DNA of 64,000 bases from Arthrobacter antibioticus (GTDB lineage: Bacteria > Actinomycetota > Actinomycetes > Actinomycetales > Micrococcaceae), in assembly GCF_030063205.1 (NCBI RefSeq), contig NZ_JASISQ010000004.1:62001-126000 (forward strand). The letters run 5' to 3'. The position numbers and the translations under genes were made by a program. The notes under the pieces are model-generated. The model worked only from the letters and a program-made list of their open reading frames with translations. It had not been told where the DNA came from and ran no database searches. Shown here one piece after another: positions 36,975 to 45,947 of this stretch. Position 1 is the first letter of the stretch. Each line of letters opens with the position of its first letter.

Positions 36975-38165
36975 CTAGCGGGTGCGCAGGCAGTCCCCGG
37001 CCGTATGGTGCATGCGCAGCGCTTCAACTACCGGAAACAGCATGATCACGCCCAGTACGGCAAACGTCCACTGGTAGCCCGCCTCGGGCGACGCGGCGGG
37101 TGTTCACGCCACAAGGGTTTGCGCGGCATGCAGCACCAACGCACAAACGGCCACACCCAGCCCGGTAGCAATCTGGGCGATTGTGGAAGAAAGAGTGTTG
37201 GCACCTGCCATGCCGGCCTTGGGAACGTCAACAAATTGCCGGCAAACACAACCATTGTCATCAGCCCGGCTTCAAAGGCACTCCAACCAAATCCAAGAAT
37301 GAACATCAGTGGCAGCAAAAACGGCACAGCACTGATCACCAACCGGTATAGCGCCCCGCCACTATTGGCCACCTGGAACGTGTGGATTCGAAGCGCTCGC
37401 AGGTCCAGCAGTGGATGCCGGGTGCGTTTGAACCACCACAATGCCGCTGTTATTGCGAGAATTGCCAACCCAAGCAGGGGTGCCACGCCGAACCACGGTG
37501 TGGGTGCCGTCCCCACCAGTTCCATGCCAATGACTAAAACCGCCAAGGCACCCCCGCAGAGTATGAACCCTACCCAGTCAGGCGGGGCACCCTTCTGGTG
37601 CGAATATCCGGAACCACTCTGGCGGTTGTGATGATCGCGACAATGCCCTGCGGGACGTTCAGTATGAAGATCCAGTGCCAGCTGGCGTAGGTGACAAGCA
37701 GTCCACCCAATACCGGGGCCAGCACGGGGGCAATTAGCGCCGGCCAGGTCAGGTAGGCGATTGCTTCCAGGAACTCTTTTTCGTCCGCATCCCGCAGCAC
37801 AACCAACCGACCCACAGGCCCACAGACCCACAGACCCACAGACCAACCAACCCACAGGCCCACAGGCCCACAGGGACCCTCATGGCCCCACCCAGGCCTT
37901 GGAGCATCTTGGCTCCGCGAAGAAAAATGAGATATGGGCTGAGCGCACACAGCAGTGAAGCGATGGTAAAAATGGCAATGGCTTACGCAAATACGCGTCG
38001 GGCGCCAAACCGTTCTGCCAGCCAGCCGCTGATGGGGATCCCCACGGCCAAGGTGATGAGGTAGGTGCCGGCAACCAAAAGCGCCAGAGGACGGCTCAAG
38101 GAACTGCTGCTGGCCGTCGTCGCACTTTTCAATCCCACCGCCCAAGCACAGCCAAAATCAAGCAC
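36975..38165 (-). pseudogene. Decayed MFS drug-transporter gene (DHA2/EmrB-like)
   Basis: Conserved MFS sequence can be read only by changing frame. ISGWLAERFGARRVFA ends at an in-frame TAA (37983-37985), then AIAIFTIASLLCALSPYLIFLRGAKMLQGLGG continues. An octamer array (37811-37874) shifts the frame. LVVLRDADEKEFLEAIAYLTWPALIAPVLAPVLGG follows, with a further frameshift near 37590, another near 37230, and an in-frame TGA near 37110. The end reads YQWTFAVLGVIMLFPVVEAL. The N-terminal helix region is also scrambled. At least five lesions show the gene is dead; it would have encoded a multidrug exporter. Confidence 0.9.
37811..37874. repeat. Octamer tandem array (8 units) inside the MFS pseudogene
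   Basis: Eight consecutive 8-base units, CCCACAGG or CCCACAGA, with unit 5 changed to CCAACCAA; 64 bases exactly. It expands a native CCTGTGGG (Pro-Val-Gly codons on the minus strand) before LVVLRDADEKEF. Seven extra units add 56 bases, not a multiple of three, so the array itself breaks the frame. Confidence 0.92.
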
Positions 38166-38168
38166 AGG

Positions 38169-38873
38169 TTAGGCGGTCAGCCCCAGCTGGCTCATGCGTT
38201 TTGAATGGTTGCGGGTGAGCATGCTCAGAATAGCTGAGACCTCGCCGGCGGCCTGTTCCTGCGTGGCGTCCGGGCGAAGCCCAACCAAGAAGCTGTGCCT
38301 GGCCCCGATCCGTTGCACCTGGGTCAGCGCCTCCCCGACCATCCGCCGGCCCCACAACGCGAGCCTGGACGAAAGCCTGGGATCCTCGGAGAGCATCTTC
38401 TTTAGTAGAGATGTTAGGACGGAAATCTGTTCCTCGCTGGTGCGTACTTGCGCTATTGCCTCGCGAGTGGGCGCGTCCAAACGTTCGGCAATGGCCGCAT
38501 AAAATTCTTCAGTAATGGTCTCAACCACATAAGCCTTCATCAATGACTCATGCCAGTCAGCCGGGCGGGTGCGTTCGTGGAAGGCGTCAACCATGCGCTG
38601 GTAGGGCGCCATGGCCAACTCCGGGTCCATGCCCATGGCATTGAGCCGGGCACACATCATCTCATAATGGCCAAACTCGCTCACAGCCATCTTACCCAGC
38701 ACGGCCCTGTCACTAAGCGATGGCGAGTGCCGCGCATCGGTGGCCAGACGTTCAAAAGCGGAGAGCTCCCCGTACGCGATACTGCCCAGTAGATCCACAA
38801 TAAAGGTGTCATAGCGGGCGCTGAGTTCTCCTGCGGAAACGGAATCATCGGCGTCGGAAGCTGAAATACTCAT
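38169..38873 (-). CDS. Ferritin-like fold protein (MiaE-like, PF13794 type)
   Basis: A 234-residue all-helical protein. Carboxylate/histidine ligands of a ferritin-like diiron site are suggested by GELSAFERLATDAR (about 36-49), SEFGHYEMMCARL (about 65-77) and VVETITEEFYAAIAERL (about 114-130). The family resembles the tRNA hydroxylase MiaE, but its actinobacterial members have no proven reaction. It is divergent from the RNB ribonuclease and near the DEAD-box helicase, a pairing conserved in actinobacteria, so a link with RNA metabolism is possible. Confidence 0.82.
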   Translation of the reverse strand: MSISASDADDSVSAGELSARYDTFIVDLLGSIAYGELSAFERLATDARHSPSLSDRAVLGKMAVSEFGHYEMMCARLNAMGMDPELAMAPYQRMVDAFHERTRPADWHESLMKAYVVETITEEFYAAIAERLDAPTREAIAQVRTSEEQISVLTSLLKKMLSEDPRLSSRLALWGRRMVGEALTQVQRIGARHSFLVGLRPDATQEQAAGEVSAILSMLTRNHSKRMSQLGLTA

Positions 38874-38938
38874 ACCTAACAGCGTAGTGTGTGCCGCGCC
38901 GCTATTGCTCCTCGGCTGGAATCGTTTACGCTGAAACA

Positions 38939-40411
38939 GTGCCGTACTCTCACATTGGCGTCAAAAGTAGCGCCGCGCAAGCGTCCCTTACCCAAGCCTT
39001 GGCTGCCTTAAACGTTGAGTTTAAACTGCCGGAGAATTTTGATCCGGAGGTGCTGGCGGAGGTTGAGGCTGTCATCGCCGCCCATCAGTTGCCCAGCACG
39101 GACCTCACCGCGCTTCCCTTGATCACCATTGATCCTTTCGACTCCCAGGATTTGGATCAGGCCATGTATCTTCAGCGCAGCGGGGAGGGTTACACGGTCC
39201 ATTACGCCATAGCTGATGTGCCATCCTTTGTGCCAGTTGGTGGCCCCCTCGATGCCGAAACACGCCTCCGGGGCCAAACGATTTACACCCCGGGTCAGCG
39301 CATTCCTTTGCATCCTGCGCGGCTCAGTGAGGGTGCCGCCAGTCTCCTTGCCAACGATCCGCGCTCGGCATACGTTTGGGAAATCAGTTTAGCCGCCGAT
39401 GGTTCTCAGACCGCCTGCCAGGTGCGCCGTGCCACGGTGCAAAGTATTGCCAAGCTCGGTTATGAGCAAGCTCAGCAGATGTACGACGACGGGAGCGCCC
39501 CGGACGCTTATGCCGGCACTTTGGCGTTGCTTGCCGAGATTGGGACAAAACGTATTGAGCTGGAGCGTGCTCGGGGAGGCGCGAGTTTGAATGTGCCGGC
39601 CCAGGAAGTGGACTTCGTGGACGGCCGTTATGTTCTGGAGTTCCGGCCAGGTCTGCCCATTGAGGACTGGAATGCCCAAATTTCGTTGCTGACGGGGATG
39701 GCCGCCGCCGGGATCATGATCGAAGGAAAAGTGGGTATTCTGCGCACCATGCCTGCCCCTGAAGAGGATGCTGTGACTGCGTACAGGATGCAAACCATTG
39801 CCCTCGGCAAGCCATGGAGCACGGCCCTGTCTTATGGGGAGTATCTTCGCACCCTTGACACAACTGACCCCAAACAATTGGCGTTGATGCATGCGGCCGC
39901 CACATTGTTCAGGGGCGCCGGTTACACCCCCTTCAATGGCACTGTGCCCGAGCAAGTGATTCAGGCCGCAGTGGCCGCACCCTATGCACACACCACGGCC
40001 CCCTTGCGCAGACTAGTTGACAGGTTTGTACTGGCGATTTGTGCGGCTCTGTGTGCCAAGACGGAAGTACCGGACTGGGTTATTGAGGCGCTGGATCAGC
40101 TCCCTGAGATTATGTCCGCCTCCAATCAGCTGGCTAATAGGGTGGACAGGGCAGCCATTGACACCGTTGAGGCAGCCCTCCTCAGCCACCGGGTGGGCGA
40201 GGAATTTGACGCCATTGTGATTGCTGGGCCTAAAGGAAACGGGCACACCTCCAAACCCTCCGCAGCCCGCAGCTCGATTCAAATAAGCGTCCCGGCAATC
40301 ACCGCTTATTGTGAAGGTGACCTTGAAGTTGGCACTGTGGTGCGGGTGACGCTGACGGCTGCAGACATCCTCAAGCGTAAGGTGACTTTCGTGCCGTCAG
40401 CGAAAAGTTAG
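38939..40411 (+). CDS. RNB-domain ribonuclease (RNase II/R-like)
   Basis: About 490 residues from GTG 38939. The RNB catalytic centre is ITIDPFDSQDLDQAMYL (about 77-93), supplying three of the four acidic residues of RNase II; the fourth position is Gln, which I recall as common in actinobacterial members. PGQRIPLHPARLSEGAASLL and YAHTTAPLRRLVDRFV (about 365-380) are further RNB signatures. Cold-shock domains at the N-terminus of RNase R are absent. The C-terminal part may be an S1-like fold. Predicted 3'-to-5' exoribonuclease. Confidence 0.88.
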   Translation: MPYSHIGVKSSAAQASLTQALAALNVEFKLPENFDPEVLAEVEAVIAAHQLPSTDLTALPLITIDPFDSQDLDQAMYLQRSGEGYTVHYAIADVPSFVPVGGPLDAETRLRGQTIYTPGQRIPLHPARLSEGAASLLANDPRSAYVWEISLAADGSQTACQVRRATVQSIAKLGYEQAQQMYDDGSAPDAYAGTLALLAEIGTKRIELERARGGASLNVPAQEVDFVDGRYVLEFRPGLPIEDWNAQISLLTGMAAAGIMIEGKVGILRTMPAPEEDAVTAYRMQTIALGKPWSTALSYGEYLRTLDTTDPKQLALMHAAATLFRGAGYTPFNGTVPEQVIQAAVAAPYAHTTAPLRRLVDRFVLAICAALCAKTEVPDWVIEALDQLPEIMSASNQLANRVDRAAIDTVEAALLSHRVGEEFDAIVIAGPKGNGHTSKPSAARSSIQISVPAITAYCEGDLEVGTVVRVTLTAADILKRKVTFVPSAKS

Positions 40412-40507
40412 GGTGTACGGCTAGACTAATAGGGTAGACATGGATGCCCGGTCGTTGATTGATAGTTTTGAATTCAACAAACCGCCCCTGCGCGCGTCTT
40501 ATCAGTT

Positions 40508-40549
40508 CCTTCCGCACACGTCATTGCAACGGCGGAAGGGCACGTTTTT
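40508..40549 (+). terminator. Hairpin with T-run in the helicase leader (terminator or attenuator)
   Basis: CCTTCCGC (40508-40515) pairs with GCGGAAGG (40532-40539), with a 16-base loop, and TTTTT follows at 40545-40549. It lies 97 bases after the RNB gene and 110 bases before the helicase. It can end RNB transcription or act as an attenuator in a long helicase 5' UTR. Confidence 0.6.
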
Positions 40550-40658
40550 GTTAGCCCGCGATCGGCTTCCCTAAAATTGTGCCGCCGTCCTGCGGTTCCG
40601 TGAGCCTTCTTAACAGTGCCCACGTTGAGCCCGGCAGACGGCACCTTGTATAGACGAA

Positions 40659-42431
40659 TTGAACGGTAAGCATTTGAGCATTGAAACAGAGAACCTGCTG
40701 CAGGCAGAAGACAGCAACGAAAAAGTTGAAATTGACGGGTCATTGAGCAGCGTTGAGCCGCCCCGTCAAGAAGAGAAGGAAACGTTCGCCAGCTTTGGCG
40801 TGCACCACGAGATTGTTTCCTCCCTGTCAGAAGCCGGCATTTTGCATCCTTTCCCCATCCAAGCCATGACCCTGCCCATCGCGTTGACAGGTCACGACAT
40901 CATTGGCCAGGCTAAGACGGGAACGGGTAAGACCCTCGGCTTCGGCATTCCGGCACTGAACCGCATTGTGGCCCCCAAGGATGAGGGCTTTGACAAGCTT
41001 GCGGCCCCGGGTGCACCACAAGCCATGATCATTGTCCCTACACGCGAACTTGCCGTGCAGGTGGCCGGTGACCTTGTCACGGCCTCCAAACACCGCGGCA
41101 TCCGCATCGCCACTATTTACGGCGGCCGTGCTTACGAGCCTCAGATTGAAGCCCTGCAGAAGGGCGTTGAACTCATTGTCGGTACCCCAGGGCGTCTGAT
41201 CGATCTGCTTAAGCAGCGTCACCTGAACGTCAAGCACGTGCGCATCGTGATCTTGGACGAGGCTGATGAGATGCTGGATCTGGGCTTCCTGCCCGACGTT
41301 GAGACGCTTATTTCCGGCACTCCGGCAGTACGTCAGACCATGTTGTTCTCAGCCACCATGCCCGGCCCTGTTGTTGCAATGGCTCGGCGCTACATGACTC
41401 AGCCTACGCATATCCGCGCCGCTGACCCCGATGACGAGGGTTTGACCAAGCGTGATATCCGCCAGCTCATCTACCGTGCCCACAACTTGGACAAGATTGA
41501 AGTTGTGGCAAGGATTCTCCAAGCCAACGGTCGTGGCCGCTCCATCATTTTCACCAAGACCAAGCGCACGGCAGCCAAGGTTGCTGAGGAGCTGGTGGAC
41601 CGTGGTTTCGCCGCCGCCGCAATCCACGGGGATCTGGGCCAGGGTGCACGCGAACAAGCCTTGCGTGCCTTCCGCAACAATAAAGTTGATGTTCTTGTTG
41701 CCACCGATGTTGCCGCTCGAGGCATTGACGTTGATGACGTCACACACGTTGTGAACTACCAGTGTGTGGAAGATGAAAAAATCTATCTTCACCGTGTTGG
41801 CCGCACCGGTCGCGCAGGTAACAAGGGCACGGCAGTCACGTTCGTTGATTGGGACGATATGCCACGCTGGGGCTTGATCAACAAGGCACTGGGGCTCAGC
41901 GTTCCCGAGCCGGTTGAGACGTACTCTTCCTCCCCGCACCTGTACACAGATCTGGACATTCCTGCAGGTACCAAGGGCCGCCTGCCGCGCAACAAGCGCA
42001 CTCACGAGGGTATTAATGCCGAGACGCTGGAAGACCTGGGCGAGACCGGTAAGCGCAACTCCCCAAAGACCGGTGGGCGCGACTCTTCCCGCGAGGGAGA
42101 GCGTAGCGGAAACCAGGGCGGCAACCGCTCAGGTGCCAGCAGGGGTGGCAACCGCGGCGGCAACCGCTCAGGTGCCCATCACGGCGAAAAACGCCGTGAT
42201 GATACCCAGAGTGCAAGCCGCACTGAGAACCAGACCGGTGAGAACACCACAGGTGAGCAGGCCCAAGGTAAGCCAGCCCAGGGTGGACGGAGCCGTCGTC
42301 GGCCATCTGGCGACAGCACAGCAAGCACAACACAGGTTGATGGCGGGGCGGCTGAGACAAAGGCTCCACGGCGCAGCCGCACACGTCGGCGCAACGGTGA
42401 AGTCATAGCCAAGGCCGCAAACGGCGAGTAG
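40659..42431 (+). CDS. DEAD-box RNA helicase
   Basis: A 590-residue helicase. Motifs in order: Q motif HPFPIQAMTLPIAL (about 63-76), Walker A GQAKTGTGKT (about 85-94), PTRELAVQV, DEAD box VILDEADEMLDLGF (about 198-211), SAT, IIFTKTKRTAAKVAEEL (about 293-309), DVLVATDVAARGIDVDDV and YLHRVGRTGRAG (about 377-388). The tail (about 470-590) is Arg/Gly/Asn-rich with GGNRSG repeats and then basic, an RNA-binding tail typical of cold-adaptation/ribosome-assembly helicases (RhlE/CsdA type). Start uncertain: TTG 40659 or TTG 40674, the latter with GGTAAG upstream. Confidence 0.94.
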   Translation: MNGKHLSIETENLLQAEDSNEKVEIDGSLSSVEPPRQEEKETFASFGVHHEIVSSLSEAGILHPFPIQAMTLPIALTGHDIIGQAKTGTGKTLGFGIPALNRIVAPKDEGFDKLAAPGAPQAMIIVPTRELAVQVAGDLVTASKHRGIRIATIYGGRAYEPQIEALQKGVELIVGTPGRLIDLLKQRHLNVKHVRIVILDEADEMLDLGFLPDVETLISGTPAVRQTMLFSATMPGPVVAMARRYMTQPTHIRAADPDDEGLTKRDIRQLIYRAHNLDKIEVVARILQANGRGRSIIFTKTKRTAAKVAEELVDRGFAAAAIHGDLGQGAREQALRAFRNNKVDVLVATDVAARGIDVDDVTHVVNYQCVEDEKIYLHRVGRTGRAGNKGTAVTFVDWDDMPRWGLINKALGLSVPEPVETYSSSPHLYTDLDIPAGTKGRLPRNKRTHEGINAETLEDLGETGKRNSPKTGGRDSSREGERSGNQGGNRSGASRGGNRGGNRSGAHHGEKRRDDTQSASRTENQTGENTTGEQAQGKPAQGGRSRRRPSGDSTASTTQVDGGAAETKAPRRSRTRRRNGEVIAKAANGE

Positions 42432-42510
42432 CCAACTGGTCCTCCCGCATAGTCGCCCGCCTCCCCGCAGGGCGGCTATGCTCCCGCCTCCCGGGGCGAA
42501 CTGCAATTAG

Positions 42511-42579
42511 GAATGACCCGTAGTTGACGAGGAAGTACACGGAAATTCCGTGTACTTCCTCGTCAACTACGGGTCATTC
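42511..42579. terminator. 69-base perfect palindrome, bidirectional terminator
   Basis: Two perfect 34-base arms (42511-42544 and 42546-42579) with one central base. It lies exactly between the convergent helicase and the 43-residue transporter subunit. No T-run follows on either side. A hairpin of this length would stop both transcripts or protect their 3' ends. Confidence 0.85.
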
Positions 42580-42592
42580 TGGTTGTAACCGG

Positions 42593-42724
42593 CTAGACCA
42601 GCGGTCTGCCTTCACGCCTGGCTGCCAGAAGTTCTTGGATGAAAGCCTTGCCAAGCACATACAGCACTCCGGCTACAACCACAGGCCAAGCCAACACATA
42701 AATAGTCAACATCACTACAGTCAT
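42593..42724 (-). CDS. Small transporter subunit (43 residues)
   Basis: A short gene reading MTVVMLTIYVLAWPVVVAGV, then LYVLGKAFIQELLAARREGR and PLV. One transmembrane helix (about 3-26) is followed by an amphipathic basic tail. It starts nine bases after the stop of the sodium:solute symporter, so it is probably translated by coupling. Small helical partners after SSS-family genes are known in actinobacteria (annotated as putative transporter small subunit). It could stabilise or regulate the symporter; no direct evidence. Confidence 0.75.
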   Translation of the reverse strand: MTVVMLTIYVLAWPVVVAGVLYVLGKAFIQELLAARREGRPLV

Positions 42725-42733
42725 GGGATTTCC

Positions 42734-44425
42734 CTACGCTTTCTTATCTAGGACTGGTTCATAGGTACTGTGGTGCGCTTCCTCGCGGTTGTCAAAGTCA
42801 CCAATACGTTCCTTGATGGTGTTGAAGTCAAAGGTTGCGTTGTTGCGGAAGCACATGAAGTAGCACACAAGCGTGCTGACGGCGTAGGCAACCAGCGAGC
42901 CGGAGAGCACGTCATAGTTGTGCAGGAAACCGATACAGAACGGGGCAGCCGCCACCATGGCAACGCCCGCAACGATCTTTGCTGTCTTCAAACCAAAGAA
43001 ACCAAAAGCCATGAGGCCAAGGACCACGCCTATGCCCACCACGGAGATCACATCTACAACGATTCCTGTGACTCCATCCATCGGTAGCCAACCAAACCGT
43101 ACAGGGATGAAGACGGCCAACGCTGCGAGAACAGACACTGTGAACGCCTTGTTGGTGACTTTTTGCCAATAGAAGCTTGCGATCACCGGGAAAACCAAGG
43201 CACCCCACAACGCGCCAACAAAGACCAGCAGGTCAAGAATGTTCAGCTGCCCACTGGCAAAGTACAAGCCCGCGCCCGTAGCCACGATCATGGTGATGCG
43301 GCCAACGAAGAGCATGGTTTTGGGGTTCGCTTCACCCCTCTTGGCAATGTTCTGGCCATAGATATCCGCCATCATGATCGAGGACATGGCTGACAAATCA
43401 GAATCTGCGGTTGAGGACAAAGCCCCAACAATCATGATTAAGAAAATTCCGAGAAGCACGGGGCTCAAGTAGCTTGCCGCCATCTGGGGAATCAGGTTAT
43501 TAGTGTCCATATCCAGTGGAACAACCCCGGCGTACAGGGCAATGACGCCCAACATGCCAATACCAATGATGGTGGCGCCATAACCCACCGTTGCTGTAAT
43601 AAAGGTTTTCTTGATCAGATCTTCACGCACAGCAAACAGGCGCTGTGCAATGGTCTGGTTACCGATGGCGTAGGCGAGCACGGCTGCAATGTAGGGTGCT
43701 CCCTGATTCAGGAACGCCTCAGAAGAGAAGAAATTGGACTGCTGCGGGGTCAGGTTCGCAGCGCCCGAGACGAACATATCCGAACCACCGGCGGCAAAGA
43801 ATACGACGGGAATGATGATCACCACAGCTCCCAGCATGGCGAACACCTGGACAGCATCAGTGAGAACTGATGCCCGGAACCCGGACCACAGTGAGTACAG
43901 CAGGATTCCGCCGCCAATGAACAAGATCCCCTGCGTGAAGCTGAAGGGGGAAAGGAGGGATATCAATGCACCACCAGCAATAAAGTTGGAGGTAATACTA
44001 ACCATGGAGCCAACAATGTTGGAGCCCGCCAGCATCAGCTGACTGGACTTTCCATGCCGGGCATACATGACTTCTGCCAAGGTATGCGCTTTAGGCGCAA
44101 CAGCGCGGATCCTCTTGCCGAAGGGGTAGATGAACAAAATCATCAAAGCACCCCACAGTCCATAGTGGATGGGTCCGGAAATGCCGTAGGTATAGCCAGA
44201 CGTCGCTGAAGCGTACATTGACGATGCCCAAATCCATGTGGCGGTCATGCTTCCCGCGGAAATGCCAAATCCCACTTTGTTGCCTGCGGTCATGTAGCCG
44301 TCGGCATTTTCCTTCTTACGGCCAATAAAGAACGTCATGAGCAGTGTGCTGCCATAAAACAGCACTAGGAGGCCAATTACTGTCCAACCTCCCAGTTGGT
44401 GAAGTCCTGCGCCATCTGGCACCAT
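42734..44425 (-). CDS. Sodium:solute symporter (SSS family)
   Basis: A 563-residue integral membrane protein with about 13-15 helices. Features: GWTVIGLLVLFYGSTLLMTFF (about 11-31), YMTAGNKVGFGISAGSMTATWIWASS (about 42-67), the sodium-site-like GALSSTADSDLSAMSSIMMADIYG (about 325-348). The pattern is closest to urea/polyamine (Dur3-like) SSS proteins, but the substrate is not fixed. ATG 44425 follows AGAGGA by six bases. A 43-residue partner gene follows. Confidence 0.88.
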   Translation of the reverse strand: MVPDGAGLHQLGGWTVIGLLVLFYGSTLLMTFFIGRKKENADGYMTAGNKVGFGISAGSMTATWIWASSMYASATSGYTYGISGPIHYGLWGALMILFIYPFGKRIRAVAPKAHTLAEVMYARHGKSSQLMLAGSNIVGSMVSITSNFIAGGALISLLSPFSFTQGILFIGGGILLYSLWSGFRASVLTDAVQVFAMLGAVVIIIPVVFFAAGGSDMFVSGAANLTPQQSNFFSSEAFLNQGAPYIAAVLAYAIGNQTIAQRLFAVREDLIKKTFITATVGYGATIIGIGMLGVIALYAGVVPLDMDTNNLIPQMAASYLSPVLLGIFLIMIVGALSSTADSDLSAMSSIMMADIYGQNIAKRGEANPKTMLFVGRITMIVATGAGLYFASGQLNILDLLVFVGALWGALVFPVIASFYWQKVTNKAFTVSVLAALAVFIPVRFGWLPMDGVTGIVVDVISVVGIGVVLGLMAFGFFGLKTAKIVAGVAMVAAAPFCIGFLHNYDVLSGSLVAYAVSTLVCYFMCFRNNATFDFNTIKERIGDFDNREEAHHSTYEPVLDKKA

Positions 44426-44959
44426 GCGTGTCCTCTCACTTGGACGGAATTCACCTACATTCCGCCACATTAGGCGTGCGCCTTCTACGAAGCTGCCTCA
44501 GCGAAGAGGTGCTTGGAACAATCCGGTGAGGGACGTTGCAGGCGCACTTTCCCGCCCGGGGCCGCACCCATATCAAGCAGAACTTTCTGCGCAGGGGGCC
44601 AAAGTGGATCGCAAACAAGGCGATCAGTCACTGCCGGAAATTCAACGGCTGACGTTCAGCCGGCAACGGGAATACTGCGGTTCGGGGGCACTTTTAGTTG
44701 CCGTCTCGAACCAATCATCTACCCCACAGTAACAGCCGTCACGTGCGCTTTAGTGGATGTTACGGGCCAGTAAGGGTAACGATGACGCATCACTGACGTT
44801 CTTAGGGGCACGCCTCACCGCGCTAAAGCCGTGCCCTCGTCACCACTGGACTACCAGTGAAGCACCACTGTGCCATCAGTGAAGCACCACTGTGCCACTC
44901 CCCAACCGGCCTGGAAACCCTGCGCGGAGGAGCCTGCCCAGAGACTCCCAGCCCTGAGG
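44426..44959. other. 534-base gene-free region upstream of the symporter
   Basis: No convincing coding sequence on either strand. It must hold the symporter promoter and the end of the PHP gene. It contains a 21-base direct repeat (see next entry) and otherwise nothing I can name. Confidence 0.7.
44855..44897. repeat. Two 21-base direct repeats
   Basis: A 21-base unit beginning CAGTGAAGCACCACTG occurs at 44855-44875 and 44877-44897, one base apart. Each copy contains the inverted pair CAGTG/CACTG, so it can also fold. It lies 63 bases from the end of the PHP gene. Confidence 0.85.
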
Positions 44960-45808
44960 CTAAGGAAGGTATGCGAGCGCCCCGGTGGCCCGTTCTAAAA
45001 TCATCTCCAGCGCTGAGGGTTCCGTGAGATTTTCACCCAGGAGGTTGGGTTTTCCTGTGCCGTGGTAGTCGGAGGACCCTGTGACGAACAGTCCTTGTTC
45101 CTGCGCCAGCTTCCGCAACCAGCGGCGTCCTTCAGGAGGATTATCGCGGTGCTCCACCTCCAGACCCAGCAGCCCGGCGTCGATCATGTCATGGAAAATT
45201 TCGGGAGCAACTACCCGCCCTCGCGCGGAAGCTAACGGATGTGCAAAAACCGGGACGCCACCGGCTGCGCGCACCAATTCCACCGCACGCACAGGATCCG
45301 GCGCGTAGTGGGATAAAAAATAAGGAGACTGGGAGGTAAGAATTTTAGCGAACGCCTCATTGCGGTCTCTGACAATACCGGCCGCAACCAAAGCATCGGC
45401 TATGTGTGGGCGGCCAACAGTGGCCCCTGGGGCAACATGAGCACTGACGTCTTCCCAGTTCACTGGATAGTCCTGGGATAGGCGTTCAACCATGCGTTCT
45501 GCACGGGTCAGCCGGGAGTCTTTGGCTTTGGTGATCTCCGTCAACAGGCCTTCATGGTTCCGATCGTGGAGGTAGCAAAGAAGGTGGACACTGATGCCTT
45601 GGGAAGTTTTGCAGGAAACTTCCATGCCGGGAACCAAACCGATCCCATAGTCGCTGGCGGCAGTCAACGCCTGCGCCCAACCGTCCGTGGAATCGTGATC
45701 AGTTAGCGCCATCACATCCAGTTGTGCCTGCGCCGCGGCGGCAACAAGCACCGCAGGGCTCTGTGTGCCGTCGGAAACATTGGAATGCGCGTGCATATCG
45801 ATCCTCAC
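44960..45808 (-). CDS. PHP-domain phosphoesterase
   Basis: A 282-residue PHP protein with the four metal-site motifs: RIDMHAHSNVSDGT (about 2-15), ALTDHDSTDGW (about 34-44), FAHPLASARGRVVAP (about 189-203) and TGSSDYHGTGKPNLLGENLT (about 242-261). Members cleave 3',5'-bisphosphonucleotides or trim RNA 5' ends (RNase AM/TrpH-like). Cytoplasmic. It diverges from pepP; the start at 45808 begins at the usual MRIDMHAH. Confidence 0.9.
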   Translation of the reverse strand: MRIDMHAHSNVSDGTQSPAVLVAAAAQAQLDVMALTDHDSTDGWAQALTAASDYGIGLVPGMEVSCKTSQGISVHLLCYLHDRNHEGLLTEITKAKDSRLTRAERMVERLSQDYPVNWEDVSAHVAPGATVGRPHIADALVAAGIVRDRNEAFAKILTSQSPYFLSHYAPDPVRAVELVRAAGGVPVFAHPLASARGRVVAPEIFHDMIDAGLLGLEVEHRDNPPEGRRWLRKLAQEQGLFVTGSSDYHGTGKPNLLGENLTEPSALEMILERATGALAYLP

Positions 45809-45947
45809 ATACCAAGCCTACGTCGGTTCCCGGCCAACAGACGCTGCGCCGCACACAGCTCAACGGCACTGTTCGATCACACTGCTCAATAACCCACAAA
45901 GATTCTTTCCCTTTGTCCCTTTGCGCAAGCGGTGGGAGACTTGAAGG

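Noticed and set aside
37811-37874. Active phase-variable switch in the MFS gene
   Set aside because: Other stop codons and frameshifts would keep the gene off at any repeat number.
38891-38938. Earlier start for the RNB ribonuclease
   Set aside because: The extra 16 residues are Cys/Ser/Arg-rich and unconserved; GTG 38939 begins at the usual N-terminus.
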